Shown: positions 56,001 through 62,787, counted from the first letter of the stretch. The stretch: DNA of 64,000 nucleotides from UMGS1519 sp050951005 (GCA_050951005.1 JBMNIP010000001.1:124001-188000), one strand, 5' to 3'. Notes: generated by a model not told the origin, from the sequence alone. Translations and numbers: made by a program.

Positions 56001-58380
56001 GACCGGCACCGCCACGGCGCAGATTCTCGTGGGCAAGAGCATCACGGGTCGCAGCGCGTGGAACGACGGCGAGAGCTACACGTTCCAGCTGACCGCCGGC
56101 ACGAACACTGCTGGCGACGGCGTCACCACCCCGATGCCCGATCCTTCGACTGTAACGGTAAACGATAGCTCCAACGTCACTGCCACGCTGGCTGACGGCA
56201 CTCAGAAAACGCTCGAACATGGTGCGGCGTTCGGCGAAATCACGTATGAAAAGGCAGGCACCTACCTCTACACCGTCACCGAGGTTATTCCCGACGACGC
56301 CACCACCACAGTAAACGGCGAGACCAAGACCTATAGCGAATTGAAGGATACGGAGAACTTCAACGCCTCCTCATATGTGTGGTCCAAAAACGGCGTTACC
56401 TATTCCACCGCTTCGCATTCGGCGAAGGTCGTTGTCTCGGACGACGGTAAGGGCAACCTAAGCGCCAAGGTCTATTATCGCGGCGACTATGTGCAGCCGA
56501 TCGTGTTCTCGAACTCCTATACAGCCGAAAACACGAAGGCAAGTGTTGAAGCGACGAAGACCGTGAATGGTACAACGCTCGAGCAGGGTACTTACTCCAT
56601 CCAAGTGATTGACAACAACGATACGCACAACGGTATGGAATATTCTGGTGGCACGCTGAGCAAGGGCACCGTGGTCGGTTCTGTGGGTATGACTGCTGCC
56701 AACAAGGGCCATGCGAAAGCCGAACTCTCCTCGATTACCTTTACCGCCGCTGGCGAGTACCACTTCATCATGCGCGAGGCGATACCCGACGATGCGACAA
56801 ACGCCTCCGTTAACGAGGGGAACACCAAGTACAAGGACGCTGGTGACAATCAGAGCACGTCCGGGTGGATCTATCAGGGTGTCACGTATGACGCGAGCCA
56901 AGTGGCTGTCACCGTGACGGTGAGCGACAACGGGTATGGCCAGCTGCAGGCGAGCGTCGATTATGACGGCGACTCGAGTACGGCGCCCACGTTCAGCAAC
57001 GCCTACGGCGCATCCGGCGTCGCTCAGGTCTCCGCCACCAAGGCGCTCACCGGCCGCGACCTCACGGCAGGCGAGTTCGGCTTCGAGCTGTACGAGGGCT
57101 CCGACGCCGATGGGGAGCCTCTGCGAACTGCAAGCAACGAAGCTGATGGCACGGTGACGTTCGCGCCGCTGACCTACACTCTCGAGGATCTCGATGGCGC
57201 CGCCTCCAAGATATTCGATTACACGATCTCCGAGCAACTACCCGAAGACGACGATCCGGACACAAAGGGTGTGCAACATGCGGGGGTCACCTACGACGGC
57301 AGCACCCACGTTGTGCATGTCAAGGTGTCCGACGGCGGCAAGGGCAAGATCACTACCGAGGTGACATACGATAACAACTCCGAAAAGGCGCCGACGTTCA
57401 CGAATTCTTATAAGGCCACCGGCACGGCGACTATGTCCGCCGTCAAGACCCTCAATGGCAATGCCCCGAAGGCGGGACGCTTCTCGTTCCAGCTTTACGA
57501 GGGCGACCCCGACCAGGGAGGGAAGCTCCTGCAGACCGTCTCCAACGGCGAGGGCGGCACGGTGTCCTTCGACCCGATCTCATATCGCTACGACCCCGCA
57601 TCCAAAGTCGACGACACCGGCGATTACGTCTACACCATCCGCGAGGTTGCGCCAGAAGGCGCCACGATTAACTCCGACGACACCCGTACCTACGACGGCA
57701 TGACGTACGACGCCGACAAGACGGTAAGGGTCTCGGTGTCCGATGCCGGTGACGGAACCCTCAATGTCGCCTACGACGGAAAAGAGGACCTGACACCACC
57801 ATCGTTCGCGAACACCTACTCGGCAACACCCACGAAGGTGCGCCTCTCGGCTCACAAGATGCTGAAAGGGGGCAAGCTTGCCAACAAGCAGTTCAACTTC
57901 GAGCTCAAAGGATCTGATGGTACTACCATCACTCTCACCAACAATGCCAACGGAACGATTGCGCTGCCAAAGTGGACCTACAACAAGTCGGGCACTTGGA
58001 CCTATACCTTGTCGGAAATAGACGACGGTGCGCCCGGCTACACCTACGACAGCACCGTCTACACGATAACGGTTACGGTGGTTGACGACGGCAAGGGTGC
58101 GCTCGACGCCGTGGTTTCCGTCAATAACGGCTCGAAGAAAGTGGATGCCGACGACATCTCCTTTAAGAACGTCTACGACTCGAACGCGGAGGTAACAGAC
58201 TCATCCAAGTCATCTGATGGAATGTTCAGCGTGATATTCAGCGGCAGTGGCGTTCCCCATACCGGTGACCTGATCGCGAACATAGCGATCTTGCTCGTCG
58301 TTCTGATGGTCATTGCCGGCGTCGTGGTCTTTCTGGTCCACCGTCGTCGCAAGAAGGGTGACAAGAAAGACCGAAGCTAG
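44020..58380 (+). CDS. Giant surface adhesin with Cna-B/pilin modules, BspA-type LRRs and a VPHTG anchor
   Basis: About 4,786 residues from ATG 44020 (a TTG at 44008 is the other option). A positively charged signal peptide ends near ALA (about 40), then comes a Ser/Asp stalk. Residues about 190-1270 are an adhesive region related to the protein at 26839. There follow 18 Ig-like modules: Cna-B near 1283 and 1394, SpaA/DUF7601-type near 1492, 1946, 3074 and 3353, and FctA/Spy0128-type pilin modules elsewhere, which usually carry Lys-Asn isopeptide bonds. The module at 1946 is interrupted by linker, 17 LRRs and an InlB-type repeat. The end is VPHTGD, a hydrophobic helix and RRRKKGDKK, a sortase-like signal. 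A terminator follows. Confidence 0.93.
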   Translation: MNTKRPARRRSWKRFGKAALTFVTTCALVMSLLPTSALAELGADSSSTASSSEIAETTDESTSSVDAIEQDGATSTGSDASSDNQASSSDSGSAGESPAVKTANDGSSSAKKGTNATNKDTQEKNGDAKFIGVKDNDNDEADVRDVDNGGSDDLDVTVDNGSNPIARTSRLLSPLRSSDSANTTDVTSGDGSSIDSLNVFWLTKDTTDNGDKSLLYLYPSGNNKQTVTAQIDFSMSGEHDYAAGDIRLKIPAHIFKTRDGKWYGNLVLPLAEAPSTKTDFNWSYIDDGDGGYYILTNTRKMSAATQVSIQLAYENIVPSEIVDNVETSDLSASIELTTHEGNALTRTADPITAQIDTHETVTSANKRYRTYSTMTADEMAANGWDIPDGMTSDDGKYVVVKWYTYAYHEGNTSYKMDYEDTPTDGYKSFIVENGSGTEHKSGWASNGITSYEYVKVAYPRSQFEVDTTYKLTNDATWTCTETDNQSQTSKTASASMNFVYHNPKEVYPQGHFYHEKWGDDNDTAITSHHDSYSYPKYGTDGGTGWYGSYSNALNKLKKGKSVETSYEQYMRGFVLPWIMQDGITNETADAPEDFGARNVTMTITDGTLTYADTFGAAGSELMAGEDFTFSSLHLVKPTIYKAVAYDGSDLDPNKQVYYDNGQLVWTGGGSQAYGGTYGVGYIVDDDCAHIPKFKVIAYDAEDKAIFTQTVDWTDGAKTQDIDLPDGTDHYEVSVTFGKADSNGDYVAAIADAFVIPKITLKPTDKVLSVVQSAFDNQTDPVTYLTNADSMTATYEDGTSIFSMDATGGDRLRGYSEDIAVVPSKSVDTDIDNYNQVANLTYTAKVEERSNISNSDVWRTAVADGDIASDTSCTWYDLLPKGVVPDLSSITLRDGDTVSDAYTIPNYKGSGRTLLVVKANLTPTPVSYSAGGSIYYYEDVPTITFKATYSFESMRFYGNDIHNVIAYESGNDSLGNVENYSGEPDNPAAETHNNTVTGLDSTFPNTEAGALEKTVMTDLDPNADNPNFVYAGASTTASGLSATTAELAKRVMVNNDGNWGSGVAETDSNGDKTAYIGGTYSYRLQATAASKTQLSDIILYDAIELHKPTSDKADYGDTQWQGQLLSVDVSDMRAAGIDAKVYYYIGDEIDDSTDIALDGDDSQRSSVAATLTAENGWVTTMPEDTSKVKAIAVDASKNIDGTDFVLEPGETTAAYVNMLAPRGDEALQYVAPSEGGTDADTDGSHAYNNGYLWGTTTDSESGQATATKLIRMDYTKVGLGLYSVSATKQWDDANDQDGVRPDSVTVHLYRDGVDTGKSITLDGTADAKPSGMNAGYESASWMATFKGLPYCDTQGNVYHYSIVEVNVPDGYTQSVKYASDGSRTLVNTHTPETVSVSGKKKWVGDTSDVRPGSITVTLYRDGESYQTKTVTADEQGNWSYGFDDLPRYHDQGQAYTYTVGESVEGYVTKIDTSADKTSGDVTADITNTYHPYGNLAISKTVTGATKQCAGKKFPFTIRLTGVDGGDFADQVAYVVTKTSDGTQVSTGTFTNGQTLQIEDGQTLTLKDIPKGVTYTVIESAEAGYTASSDTLSGTIASNNTSKADFTNAYETEGSVSLSATKKLKGTNLEGNQFRFELRDEGEKDADGNVVSAATNRLVRDTTNGADGAVTFGALHYEAVDSGHTFTYKISETDGGAKGYTYSDAVYYAQVTPVDNGDGTMTCTVKYFSDADCTDEIAPSKCTFANSYKAEGSISLTAYKKLSSGTLEDGQFTFQLYDADGNVLYLDENGHTTTTETDTPLTATNDASGTVAFPQISYTQDDLADTDDSGTVTGYSDKTFTYTAKETIPDDAVAVNADYDMVDASGTVVTSSDSALTYADATNDQKAQYSFAKNGYVYSEESRSWNVTVQDDGDGTLSTTVENVTVGDGGATTSTNELPVFTNTAIPGSFSIQKHTTNSTGSTPDPNQEFTYTVKITYPDGQDIPETLDYTLSKADDASASTQSASSAKKKTAAKKKAKAAATKEESQSDQTSAESATDQTVQSTQDNDSAQTSEDTQADDSAQAAEDTQASDVNSESESDVSDDAAQTSSEQQSVSSTASTESSPVVSFFSALARKASALFSAPSASNGISLMSATPAGTGTAYAVLDSSGNLTFIRSNSTIANGTDGTITDCEGNTYTGTIYTGFEDNAYSSTSMVPWFSNRSAIASVTFKDEIKPTSTAYWFAYCTNMTSCDLANLDTSDATGMNYMFYNCSKLTSLDVSGFDTSNVTDMKNMFYYCSKLTSLDVSGWNTSNVTDMNDMFYNCSGLTSLDVSGWNTSNVTDMNDMFYNCSGLTSLDVSGFDTSNVTDMGYMFYNCSKLTSLDVSGWNTSNVTDMSSMFLSCSALTSLDVSGFDTSNVTSMRYLFRNCSKLTSLDLSGWNTSNVTDMYCMFNGCSALTSLDVSGWNTSSVTDMSYMFQNCYKLASLDLSSWNTSNVTKMYNMFYRCSSLTLLDLSSFDTSNVTSMSNMFSGCSSLASLDLSSFDTSKVESMYNMFNSCRALTSLDVSSFDTSNVTNMSSMFQGCSGLASLDVSGFDTSNVTGMNGTFSGCSGLTSLDVSKFDTSKVTSMGSMFSGCSGLDSLDLSSFDTSNVTGMNEMFRGCSSLTSLDLSGFDTSNVMNMDYMFYDCDTLASLDMSGWDTSKVTKMEYMFWYCSALEEVDLSNWDNTALRNGSAFNGNTSLSKVTLGSKTDIEKLEMPDVSSDTTRYTGKWELQGTSTALTSSEIEAQFPGTDNSLVGTWVWQRVSYPITFDKNSDDASGSMAQQTYQGDPLTLSTNTFYRLGYDFAGWNTAADGSGTSYADGATIDSLDSAMTLYAQWEEIDTTVTVTDGEFTLTLKAGEKATFDNLPAGATYEVVESSAPGWTVESQTGTSGTIESESTQAASFTNAYTPGQTSASLSASKTLDNAAPADGLFSFTLQPSGDNAATEPMPTGTTGEGTDRTLTVQNAATGVSFGSMTYTTAGTYTYTIKETVPSGATDNGDGTFTKDGVTYIYYQNVETATVTVSDDGQGNLTATVAYDDDGATFSNTTVPGSLTISKTIEGVTSSDKTFDFTVTLLKDAAVLTDAYTYTVKNADGTDGTGGTVTSGGTISLSGGQTATITGLPAGTAYTVTESDLDGGWTQTASSGNTGTIASNGTSEASFTNTYSASGSATIKGEKALYRPSSSDYSTNYEAGDFQFALYNADADGNATGDPIQTVSNGSPDADETSSDYGISTVEFLPITYTLDDMSDATDNGDGTRTKEFTYVVKEVIPDGATYDEGRSAYTYDGIQYDDSSQIVTVTVTDDGSGTLTTSVSDDTFPFFSNQIEDGTAWLTKTVGTPSPAKSNQEFPFTVTLSASGEYNYEIWAPDDGEDGTLTGAGTISNGGATVVTYDASGNAITTDHIDLKDGETLYIRNLPVGSTYAFEEQTPSGWTQKSSSNMSGTVTADEYESEDDSSDSNNLISAFATIVDPKVPTTPKATVTNDYSASGSASFSATKTLTGATLQDDQFAFELVDSSGNVVSRATNDASGNIDFGTISYTLDDLANSDGTYAKSKDFTYTVREVHGGTTLGDVTYDGTTYQAKVTVTDNGNGTLSTSVAYLNADGTAVDKATFANVDNPKGTAVLQANKDLVDADNNALSDWGGRTYTFTVTPNDGAPMRTSATGDKLTSLTSSAASQTSPTAAFTQFVYTYDDLKNADGTYAESKEFTYAISETVPDDATTTVTTLGNTETKKYSELKDSAGFDATNYTWTLNGVTYTTATHTATVTVSNSGNGVLDTSVVYDKGTDSESTTPPTLTNSYTPTPTTGTILVTKSLSGRDWTDNDSFSFVLTAVDGAPLRTADGDQDSLTATATRGTATDGYAARTPSFPQLTFTYDDLAVRDSSSNVTGYDQEREFTYNIHEQCLVDGEDKNPTTGGFTKDGVTYAADQTVTIKVTDNGAGALVVTYKTSSGEWGNTATPATFENAYTTGTATAQILVGKSITGRSAWNDGESYTFQLTAGTNTAGDGVTTPMPDPSTVTVNDSSNVTATLADGTQKTLEHGAAFGEITYEKAGTYLYTVTEVIPDDATTTVNGETKTYSELKDTENFNASSYVWSKNGVTYSTASHSAKVVVSDDGKGNLSAKVYYRGDYVQPIVFSNSYTAENTKASVEATKTVNGTTLEQGTYSIQVIDNNDTHNGMEYSGGTLSKGTVVGSVGMTAANKGHAKAELSSITFTAAGEYHFIMREAIPDDATNASVNEGNTKYKDAGDNQSTSGWIYQGVTYDASQVAVTVTVSDNGYGQLQASVDYDGDSSTAPTFSNAYGASGVAQVSATKALTGRDLTAGEFGFELYEGSDADGEPLRTASNEADGTVTFAPLTYTLEDLDGAASKIFDYTISEQLPEDDDPDTKGVQHAGVTYDGSTHVVHVKVSDGGKGKITTEVTYDNNSEKAPTFTNSYKATGTATMSAVKTLNGNAPKAGRFSFQLYEGDPDQGGKLLQTVSNGEGGTVSFDPISYRYDPASKVDDTGDYVYTIREVAPEGATINSDDTRTYDGMTYDADKTVRVSVSDAGDGTLNVAYDGKEDLTPPSFANTYSATPTKVRLSAHKMLKGGKLANKQFNFELKGSDGTTITLTNNANGTIALPKWTYNKSGTWTYTLSEIDDGAPGYTYDSTVYTITVTVVDDGKGALDAVVSVNNGSKKVDADDISFKNVYDSNAEVTDSSKSSDGMFSVIFSGSGVPHTGDLIANIAILLVVLMVIAGVVVFLVHRRRKKGDKKDRS
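50000..52608 (+). other. Inserted segment: linker, BspA-type LRR block and InlB repeat
   Basis: Within the giant gene. 50000-50640 encodes a low-complexity Lys/Ala then Ser/Gln/Asp-rich linker and a hydrophobic patch, then the start of a BspA-type domain. 50641-52200 encodes the LRRs and 52380-52608 an InlB-type repeat (YPITFDKNSDDASGS...GYDFAGWNTAADGSG...MTLYAQW). The flanking halves together make one module. Confidence 0.75.
50779..52104 (+). repeat. 17 tandem 78-bp units encoding 26-residue BspA-type leucine-rich repeats
   Basis: Each unit reads like xLTSLDVSGFDTSNVTDM-x-x-MF-x-x-CS. The block is 1,326 bases, exactly 17 x 78. One degenerate unit precedes it (NMTSCDLANLDTSDATGMNYMFYNCS) and one follows. 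This is the BspA/DUF285-type repeat of host- and bacteria-binding surface proteins. Confidence 0.93.
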
Positions 58381-58459
58381 TGATGGATGCGTTCGCCTCT
58401 GACCTGAAGGACTCGGACATCTACGCCGACGGCCGGTAAGCAGCGCACCATAGTAATCG

Positions 58460-58513
58460 AAAGGGCACATTGTGCGGCTCCGCCTACCCGAGTGGGCCGA
58501 CAATGTGCCCTTT
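58460..58513. terminator. Strong hairpin terminator after the giant gene
   Basis: A perfect 14-bp stem AAAGGGCACATTGT / ACAATGTGCCCTTT with a further CGGC/GCCG pairing inside, followed by TTTC on the plus strand. It also lies in position to terminate the convergent antiporter gene. Confidence 0.8.
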
Positions 58514-58597
58514 TCGCATTCCAAAATAATCTGATAATCAGCCGTGCAATCTACGCACGTGTGAAAGCTCCGTGCGCCGAACTGCTTGCGAGCGCTG

Positions 58598-60379
58598 CTA
58601 TCGGGTTTGGCTCTCGGCGCCGCCCGATGCGCTGTCCCCGTGGGATCCTTCCGATGCCGCTTTCGGGTGCGCCTGTTCGGCCGATGCCGAACCGGTATCG
58701 GCGGTACCGCCGCCGTTGCGCAATCCTTCGGAGCTGCCTCCGCTTTCGGCCGTCGCGCTGTCCTTGCCTGCAGACTGCTCGGCGATTTCGTTTACCCGTT
58801 CGGCGACTTCGGCTGCCAAGTCGGCATGGCGTTGGGCGCGTTCGGCAGCTGTGGAGGCATATTTGCGTGCAGCCTTATACCAGCTTGCGGGGTCGGTGCC
58901 CTCTTCTTCCCGGCGGCGTTCCAATTCCGATGCCAGATGATCCAGCAGCCAGGTGCGGGATCGGTTTTCGAGAGCCGACAGGGCTTCGCGGCGGGCGGCT
59001 TCCTCTTCGGGGGTTTCGTTTCTGTGTTGCCGTTCATACAGCTTGCCGGCCTGCTTTGCCGCCGTTTCGATAAGCTGCCGACGCTGTTCGGGGGTCAGCT
59101 TGGAATTTCCCAGTACGCGTTCCAAGGCCAGATGGTTGCCGACAATGGATCGGAAGTTGCGCGGGTTCTCGCTGATCTCCTGCACTGCCTTGATTGGCTG
59201 GGCGTCCACCACGCGCGTGGCGATATTGGCCAGAAGCGGCATCAGGAATACGGTCAGCGCACCTGCCCCCACCAGCACGGATGCCACATCGTTGCTCATG
59301 GTGCCCGCACTGACCGCAACCGAGGTGATGGCGACGATCAGTGGCAGTGCCGTCGTGCAGTACAACGAGATTGCCAAGCGGTTGTGCGGCGAGATGTCGC
59401 GTGTGTCCCGATCAATCTTCAGAGCGAAATAAATAGGCGTGGCGCGAACGATCAGTAGCAGGCAGATGAACGCTACCAGCAGAAGCGGCATTTCGGCAAG
59501 CGCTGCCAGATTCACTTTCGCGCCCGATACGATGAAGAAAAGCGGGATGAAGAAACCGTAGCCGATGCCGTTGAGCTTCGTTTCCAGCGTCTCGTTGCCG
59601 TCGGGGAACACCGTACGCAGGATGAAGCCTGCCGCGAATGCGCCCAGCACCACATCGAGGTCGAAGACCGCCGACAGCGCCAGCAATCCCACCAGCAGCA
59701 CGATTACGGCGCGTACGACGGTTTGGGAGGTCGTATCCGCGCGCTCCTGCATCAGATGCACCAGTTTGCTGTCCGCGCGCTTCGCACGGGAGGTGAATGC
59801 CACCAGCAGCACGCAGACAAGCGCGAAAGCAAGCAGGATCACCGCGGTCTGCCACGTTGCACGGCTTGACAGCATGATGGCCATGACGATGATAGGCAGC
59901 AGCTCTCCCCAGGTACCGTATGCCAATACACTGTCGCCGACGCGGGTTCCCAGCAGGTCTCGTTCCTGGAGGATGGGCAGCAGGGTTCCGAGCGCGGTCG
60001 TGGTCAGCACCAAGGCGCTGGCGAAATGCCCAGCGGGGGAATCGCCTGCTACGTAGGGGATGGCCAGCGTCACGCCGAGTGCAATCACCAGCGTCACGCA
60101 CCAGGTCAACGCCCCTACCCGGCCCTGATGGCCGGTGAGCATCTTCGGGTCGATTTCGTAGCCGGCCATCAGGAATAGGAATCCCAGACCCAGTTCGGAC
60201 AGCATGTCCACGGCGTCGGTCAGTTGGATGGCGCCTGCGGCATAGGGTCCCAGAAGCGCTCCGAAGACCAGAAGGAATACGGTTTCGGGAATAGCTTTTT
60301 TCGGGATGATCTCGGCAATGACCGGGGTAAGCGCTGCAACGAGCGCAATAACGGTAAGGGAGATAAGATCGAGCGTCAT
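58598..60379 (-). CDS. Kef-type cation:proton antiporter (CPA2) with long charged C-terminal tail
   Basis: 593 residues. The first 390 are a CPA2 transporter with about twelve helices (IPETVFLLVFGALLGPYAAG, ELGLGFLFLMAGYEIDP, FDLDVVLGAFAAGFILRTVFPDG, FFIPLFFIVSGAKVNL). The usual C-terminal RCK/TrkA-N NAD-binding domain of Kef proteins is absent. In its place is a roughly 170-residue Glu/Arg/Ala-rich helical tail ending in a low-complexity Gly/Ser/Asp stretch, which probably lies in the cytoplasm. It exchanges K+ or Na+ for protons. AAGGA lies about ten bases before the ATG. Confidence 0.92.
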   Translation of the reverse strand: MTLDLISLTVIALVAALTPVIAEIIPKKAIPETVFLLVFGALLGPYAAGAIQLTDAVDMLSELGLGFLFLMAGYEIDPKMLTGHQGRVGALTWCVTLVIALGVTLAIPYVAGDSPAGHFASALVLTTTALGTLLPILQERDLLGTRVGDSVLAYGTWGELLPIIVMAIMLSSRATWQTAVILLAFALVCVLLVAFTSRAKRADSKLVHLMQERADTTSQTVVRAVIVLLVGLLALSAVFDLDVVLGAFAAGFILRTVFPDGNETLETKLNGIGYGFFIPLFFIVSGAKVNLAALAEMPLLLVAFICLLLIVRATPIYFALKIDRDTRDISPHNRLAISLYCTTALPLIVAITSVAVSAGTMSNDVASVLVGAGALTVFLMPLLANIATRVVDAQPIKAVQEISENPRNFRSIVGNHLALERVLGNSKLTPEQRRQLIETAAKQAGKLYERQHRNETPEEEAARREALSALENRSRTWLLDHLASELERRREEEGTDPASWYKAARKYASTAAERAQRHADLAAEVAERVNEIAEQSAGKDSATAESGGSSEGLRNGGGTADTGSASAEQAHPKAASEGSHGDSASGGAESQTR

Positions 60380-60723
60380 CTATTCGTGTCCTTCGAGGTG
60401 CGGGTGTGCTGCGGTATGGGCATCTGGACGACGCGCCATGCTTCTGTTCGTGCGCCATTATAGGGAATCGTGCTGACCGTGCCGTGGCTTCGCTACCAGC
60501 CTACACGGTCCCTGCAAATAATAGGGGCTTCGAGCGTTGTCCTTCAGGGGCGCTTTCTATTCGACAGCTGAATGATGATTCGCTCGCATCGGCATGAATG
60601 GACGCTTCCTGGCTCAAATATACTGGTAACAGGATTCGAAAGAGGCCGCCAAGCTGCACTCAGGTGACGCTCGGCGGCGCGCTCTCATCTCCGTCGCATC
60701 GCATTTTCGGGAAGGGAGGCAAG
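60380..60723. other. Divergent intergenic region between antiporter and AEC transporter
   Basis: No gene seen. It separates the divergent antiporter and AEC genes and should contain both promoters; none is clear by eye. Confidence 0.4.
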
Positions 60724-61668
60724 ATGGACACATTGCTCAATGCGGGATCGACGATGATCATTCTCTTCATCGTCATCGCCCTCGGCTATCTTGCCCGAAA
60801 GCTCGAGATGATCGGCGATGCCTTCGACAGCTCCCTTTCGAAGATAATCATGAACATCACCTGCCCTGCGACGGTGCTGGATTCGGTGCTGAGCAACTCT
60901 AACCTCCCGGACAACGGGGTTATCGGGCAGGTGCTCTTCGTTTCGTTCGTCACGTTTGTCCCCGTTATCGTTCTCAGCTTGATTTTGGCGCGGCTCTATC
61001 GAGTCCCCGAAGAGCAGCGCGGCGGCCATGCGTTCACCATTACCTTCGGGAACGTCGCCTTCGTCGGATTTGCCGTGGTGGGAGCCATCCTCGGCACGCA
61101 GGCGGTTCTGTATGCCAGCATCTACAACATCATCAGCTCGCTGCTGCTCTATAGCGTCGGCGCCTGGATGATTGCCCGTTCGGGTTCGATCAAGCTTTCG
61201 AGACGCGAACAGGTCAAGTATGTGCTGAAGAATCTTTTCAGCGTAGCGATGGGGTCATGCGTTCTGGCTTTGATCCTTGCCCTGCTGCATGTGAATGACT
61301 TCGGCATCATAGGCAAGACCTGCTCCTTCTTGGGGGCGATGACCGCACCGGCGGCCATGCTCGTTGTGGGTTCCACATTGGCGAAATACAAGTTGGGAAC
61401 CATGATACGGAGCCCCTGGGCCTACGTGACAACCTTCGCGCGCCTCATCGTCGCTCCGGCGCTCACCTACCTGACGGCTTCGTTCTTCATCAGCGACCCC
61501 TACTTGCTTGCCACATTGACGCTGATCGCCGCTATGCCTGCGGCCATGATGGGAACGGTCATGTGCCTCATGTACGGCGGCGATATCCTCTCGGTATCTC
61601 AATGCATGTTTCTGACCACATTGTTCTCAATCCTGACGATTCCGATAGTTACTGCATGCGTGATATAG
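60724..61668 (+). CDS. AEC family transporter (auxin efflux carrier/malate permease type)
   Basis: 314 residues, about ten membrane helices, starting MDTLLNAGSTMIILFIVIALGYLARK. FGNVAFVGFAVVGAILG and the second-half repeat FLGAMTAPAAMLVVGSTLAKYKLG are AEC features. It may export or import organic acids. GGGAGG precedes the ATG at 60724; the frame is open to 60598 but unsupported. A LysR gene follows 58 bases later, perhaps its regulator. Confidence 0.92.
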   Translation: MDTLLNAGSTMIILFIVIALGYLARKLEMIGDAFDSSLSKIIMNITCPATVLDSVLSNSNLPDNGVIGQVLFVSFVTFVPVIVLSLILARLYRVPEEQRGGHAFTITFGNVAFVGFAVVGAILGTQAVLYASIYNIISSLLLYSVGAWMIARSGSIKLSRREQVKYVLKNLFSVAMGSCVLALILALLHVNDFGIIGKTCSFLGAMTAPAAMLVVGSTLAKYKLGTMIRSPWAYVTTFARLIVAPALTYLTASFFISDPYLLATLTLIAAMPAAMMGTVMCLMYGGDILSVSQCMFLTTLFSILTIPIVTACVI

Positions 61669-61726
61669 GCATTTCAACGCCCTTCTGTGCGCTTCCGTCT
61701 CCGCAGCGGCCTGTATAATTTTTCGT

Positions 61727-62638
61727 ATGGAACTTAAGCAGTTGGAATATTTCTGTGCAATCGCGAAATACGAGAGCCTGACGAAGGCGGCTCGCAAGCT
61801 GCATGTTTCGCAGCCGAGCCTCAGCAGGAGCCTCCATGCGCTTGAAGACGAGCTTGGTGCGGAGCTCTTCGACCGCGTGGGACGCAATATCGAGCTGAAT
61901 GATGTCGGCAGGGTAGCGCTGAAGAGGGCTCTGGCCACTTTGGATTCCGCGAGCGCCATCGTAGAGGATGTCGCCGAGTTCCAGCATGAGAAGGATCGCT
62001 CGGTAAACCTCTATGCCCCGGTTTCGATGGCCGATTATGAGCGTATACTTATCGGCTTCAAGCAGAAATACCCTGGTATCCATATTCGGATGGGCGCGGT
62101 GGGGACAACCTATTCCGAGCGCCTGAAACGCTACAAACCCGATCTTACCTTCTTCGCAAGAACTATCATCCACAAGGATCCGAATTACGTCATGCTCGGT
62201 GAAGAGGAGCTTGTGGTAGCGGTTGCCAAGGACCATCCGCTCGCCAAAAAGGATTCGGTCCCCCTTGCCTGTCTGAAAGGAGAGCCCTTCATCAGCCTTC
62301 TTCCCTGTGCACTTTACGACGTTGTCTACCATATGTTCCTCGAAGCGGGATACGAGCCGAATGTGATTATCGAGAATCAAGAGTTCAATGGGTTGATGGG
62401 CTATGTTGCGCGAGGCTTCGGATTCACAATCGCTCCTTCCATCACCTGGTTCGGCGGCGACTGGATTGATCGGGTGGCACGCATTCCCATCAGCGATGTT
62501 CATCGGAAACGCTATCTATACCTCAAATGGCCCGAGAACACGGTGGTCAATTCTGCGGCGCTTCGCTTACGAGAATACCTGATCGAATACTTTGCCACCC
62601 AGTATCATCTCGTTTGCCCGGTATCGCACAACGTGTAA
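61727..62638 (+). CDS. LysR-family transcriptional regulator
   Basis: 303 residues with the LysR helix-turn-helix at 1-60 (MELKQLEYFCAIAKYESLTKAARKLHVSQPSLSRSLHALEDELGAELFDR) and a substrate-binding domain of the expected length. The effector is unknown. It follows the AEC transporter on the same strand and may control it. The start ATG has no strong Shine-Dalgarno sequence. Confidence 0.95.
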   Translation: MELKQLEYFCAIAKYESLTKAARKLHVSQPSLSRSLHALEDELGAELFDRVGRNIELNDVGRVALKRALATLDSASAIVEDVAEFQHEKDRSVNLYAPVSMADYERILIGFKQKYPGIHIRMGAVGTTYSERLKRYKPDLTFFARTIIHKDPNYVMLGEEELVVAVAKDHPLAKKDSVPLACLKGEPFISLLPCALYDVVYHMFLEAGYEPNVIIENQEFNGLMGYVARGFGFTIAPSITWFGGDWIDRVARIPISDVHRKRYLYLKWPENTVVNSAALRLREYLIEYFATQYHLVCPVSHNV

Positions 62639-62742
62639 GCAGCAGAAAAGTTCATTGCGGGCAGGGTCGTATGGCTTCCGCTTTCCCTTTTCGAGTACAC
62701 TGAAACCATCCGATACCTGTTTTCAACTTTCGAGAATCGGCC

Positions 62743-62762
62743 GCATCCCGGTACCGGGATGC
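62743..62762. promoter_or_regulatory. Perfect 20-bp palindrome before the subtilase gene
   Basis: GCATCCCGGT and its exact reverse complement ACCGGGATGC abut without a spacer, 25 bases before the subtilase ATG. It could be an operator or a small leader hairpin near the ribosome site. Confidence 0.5.
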
Positions 62763-62787
62763 CTGACTGCGGGGAGAGGGCCCAATC

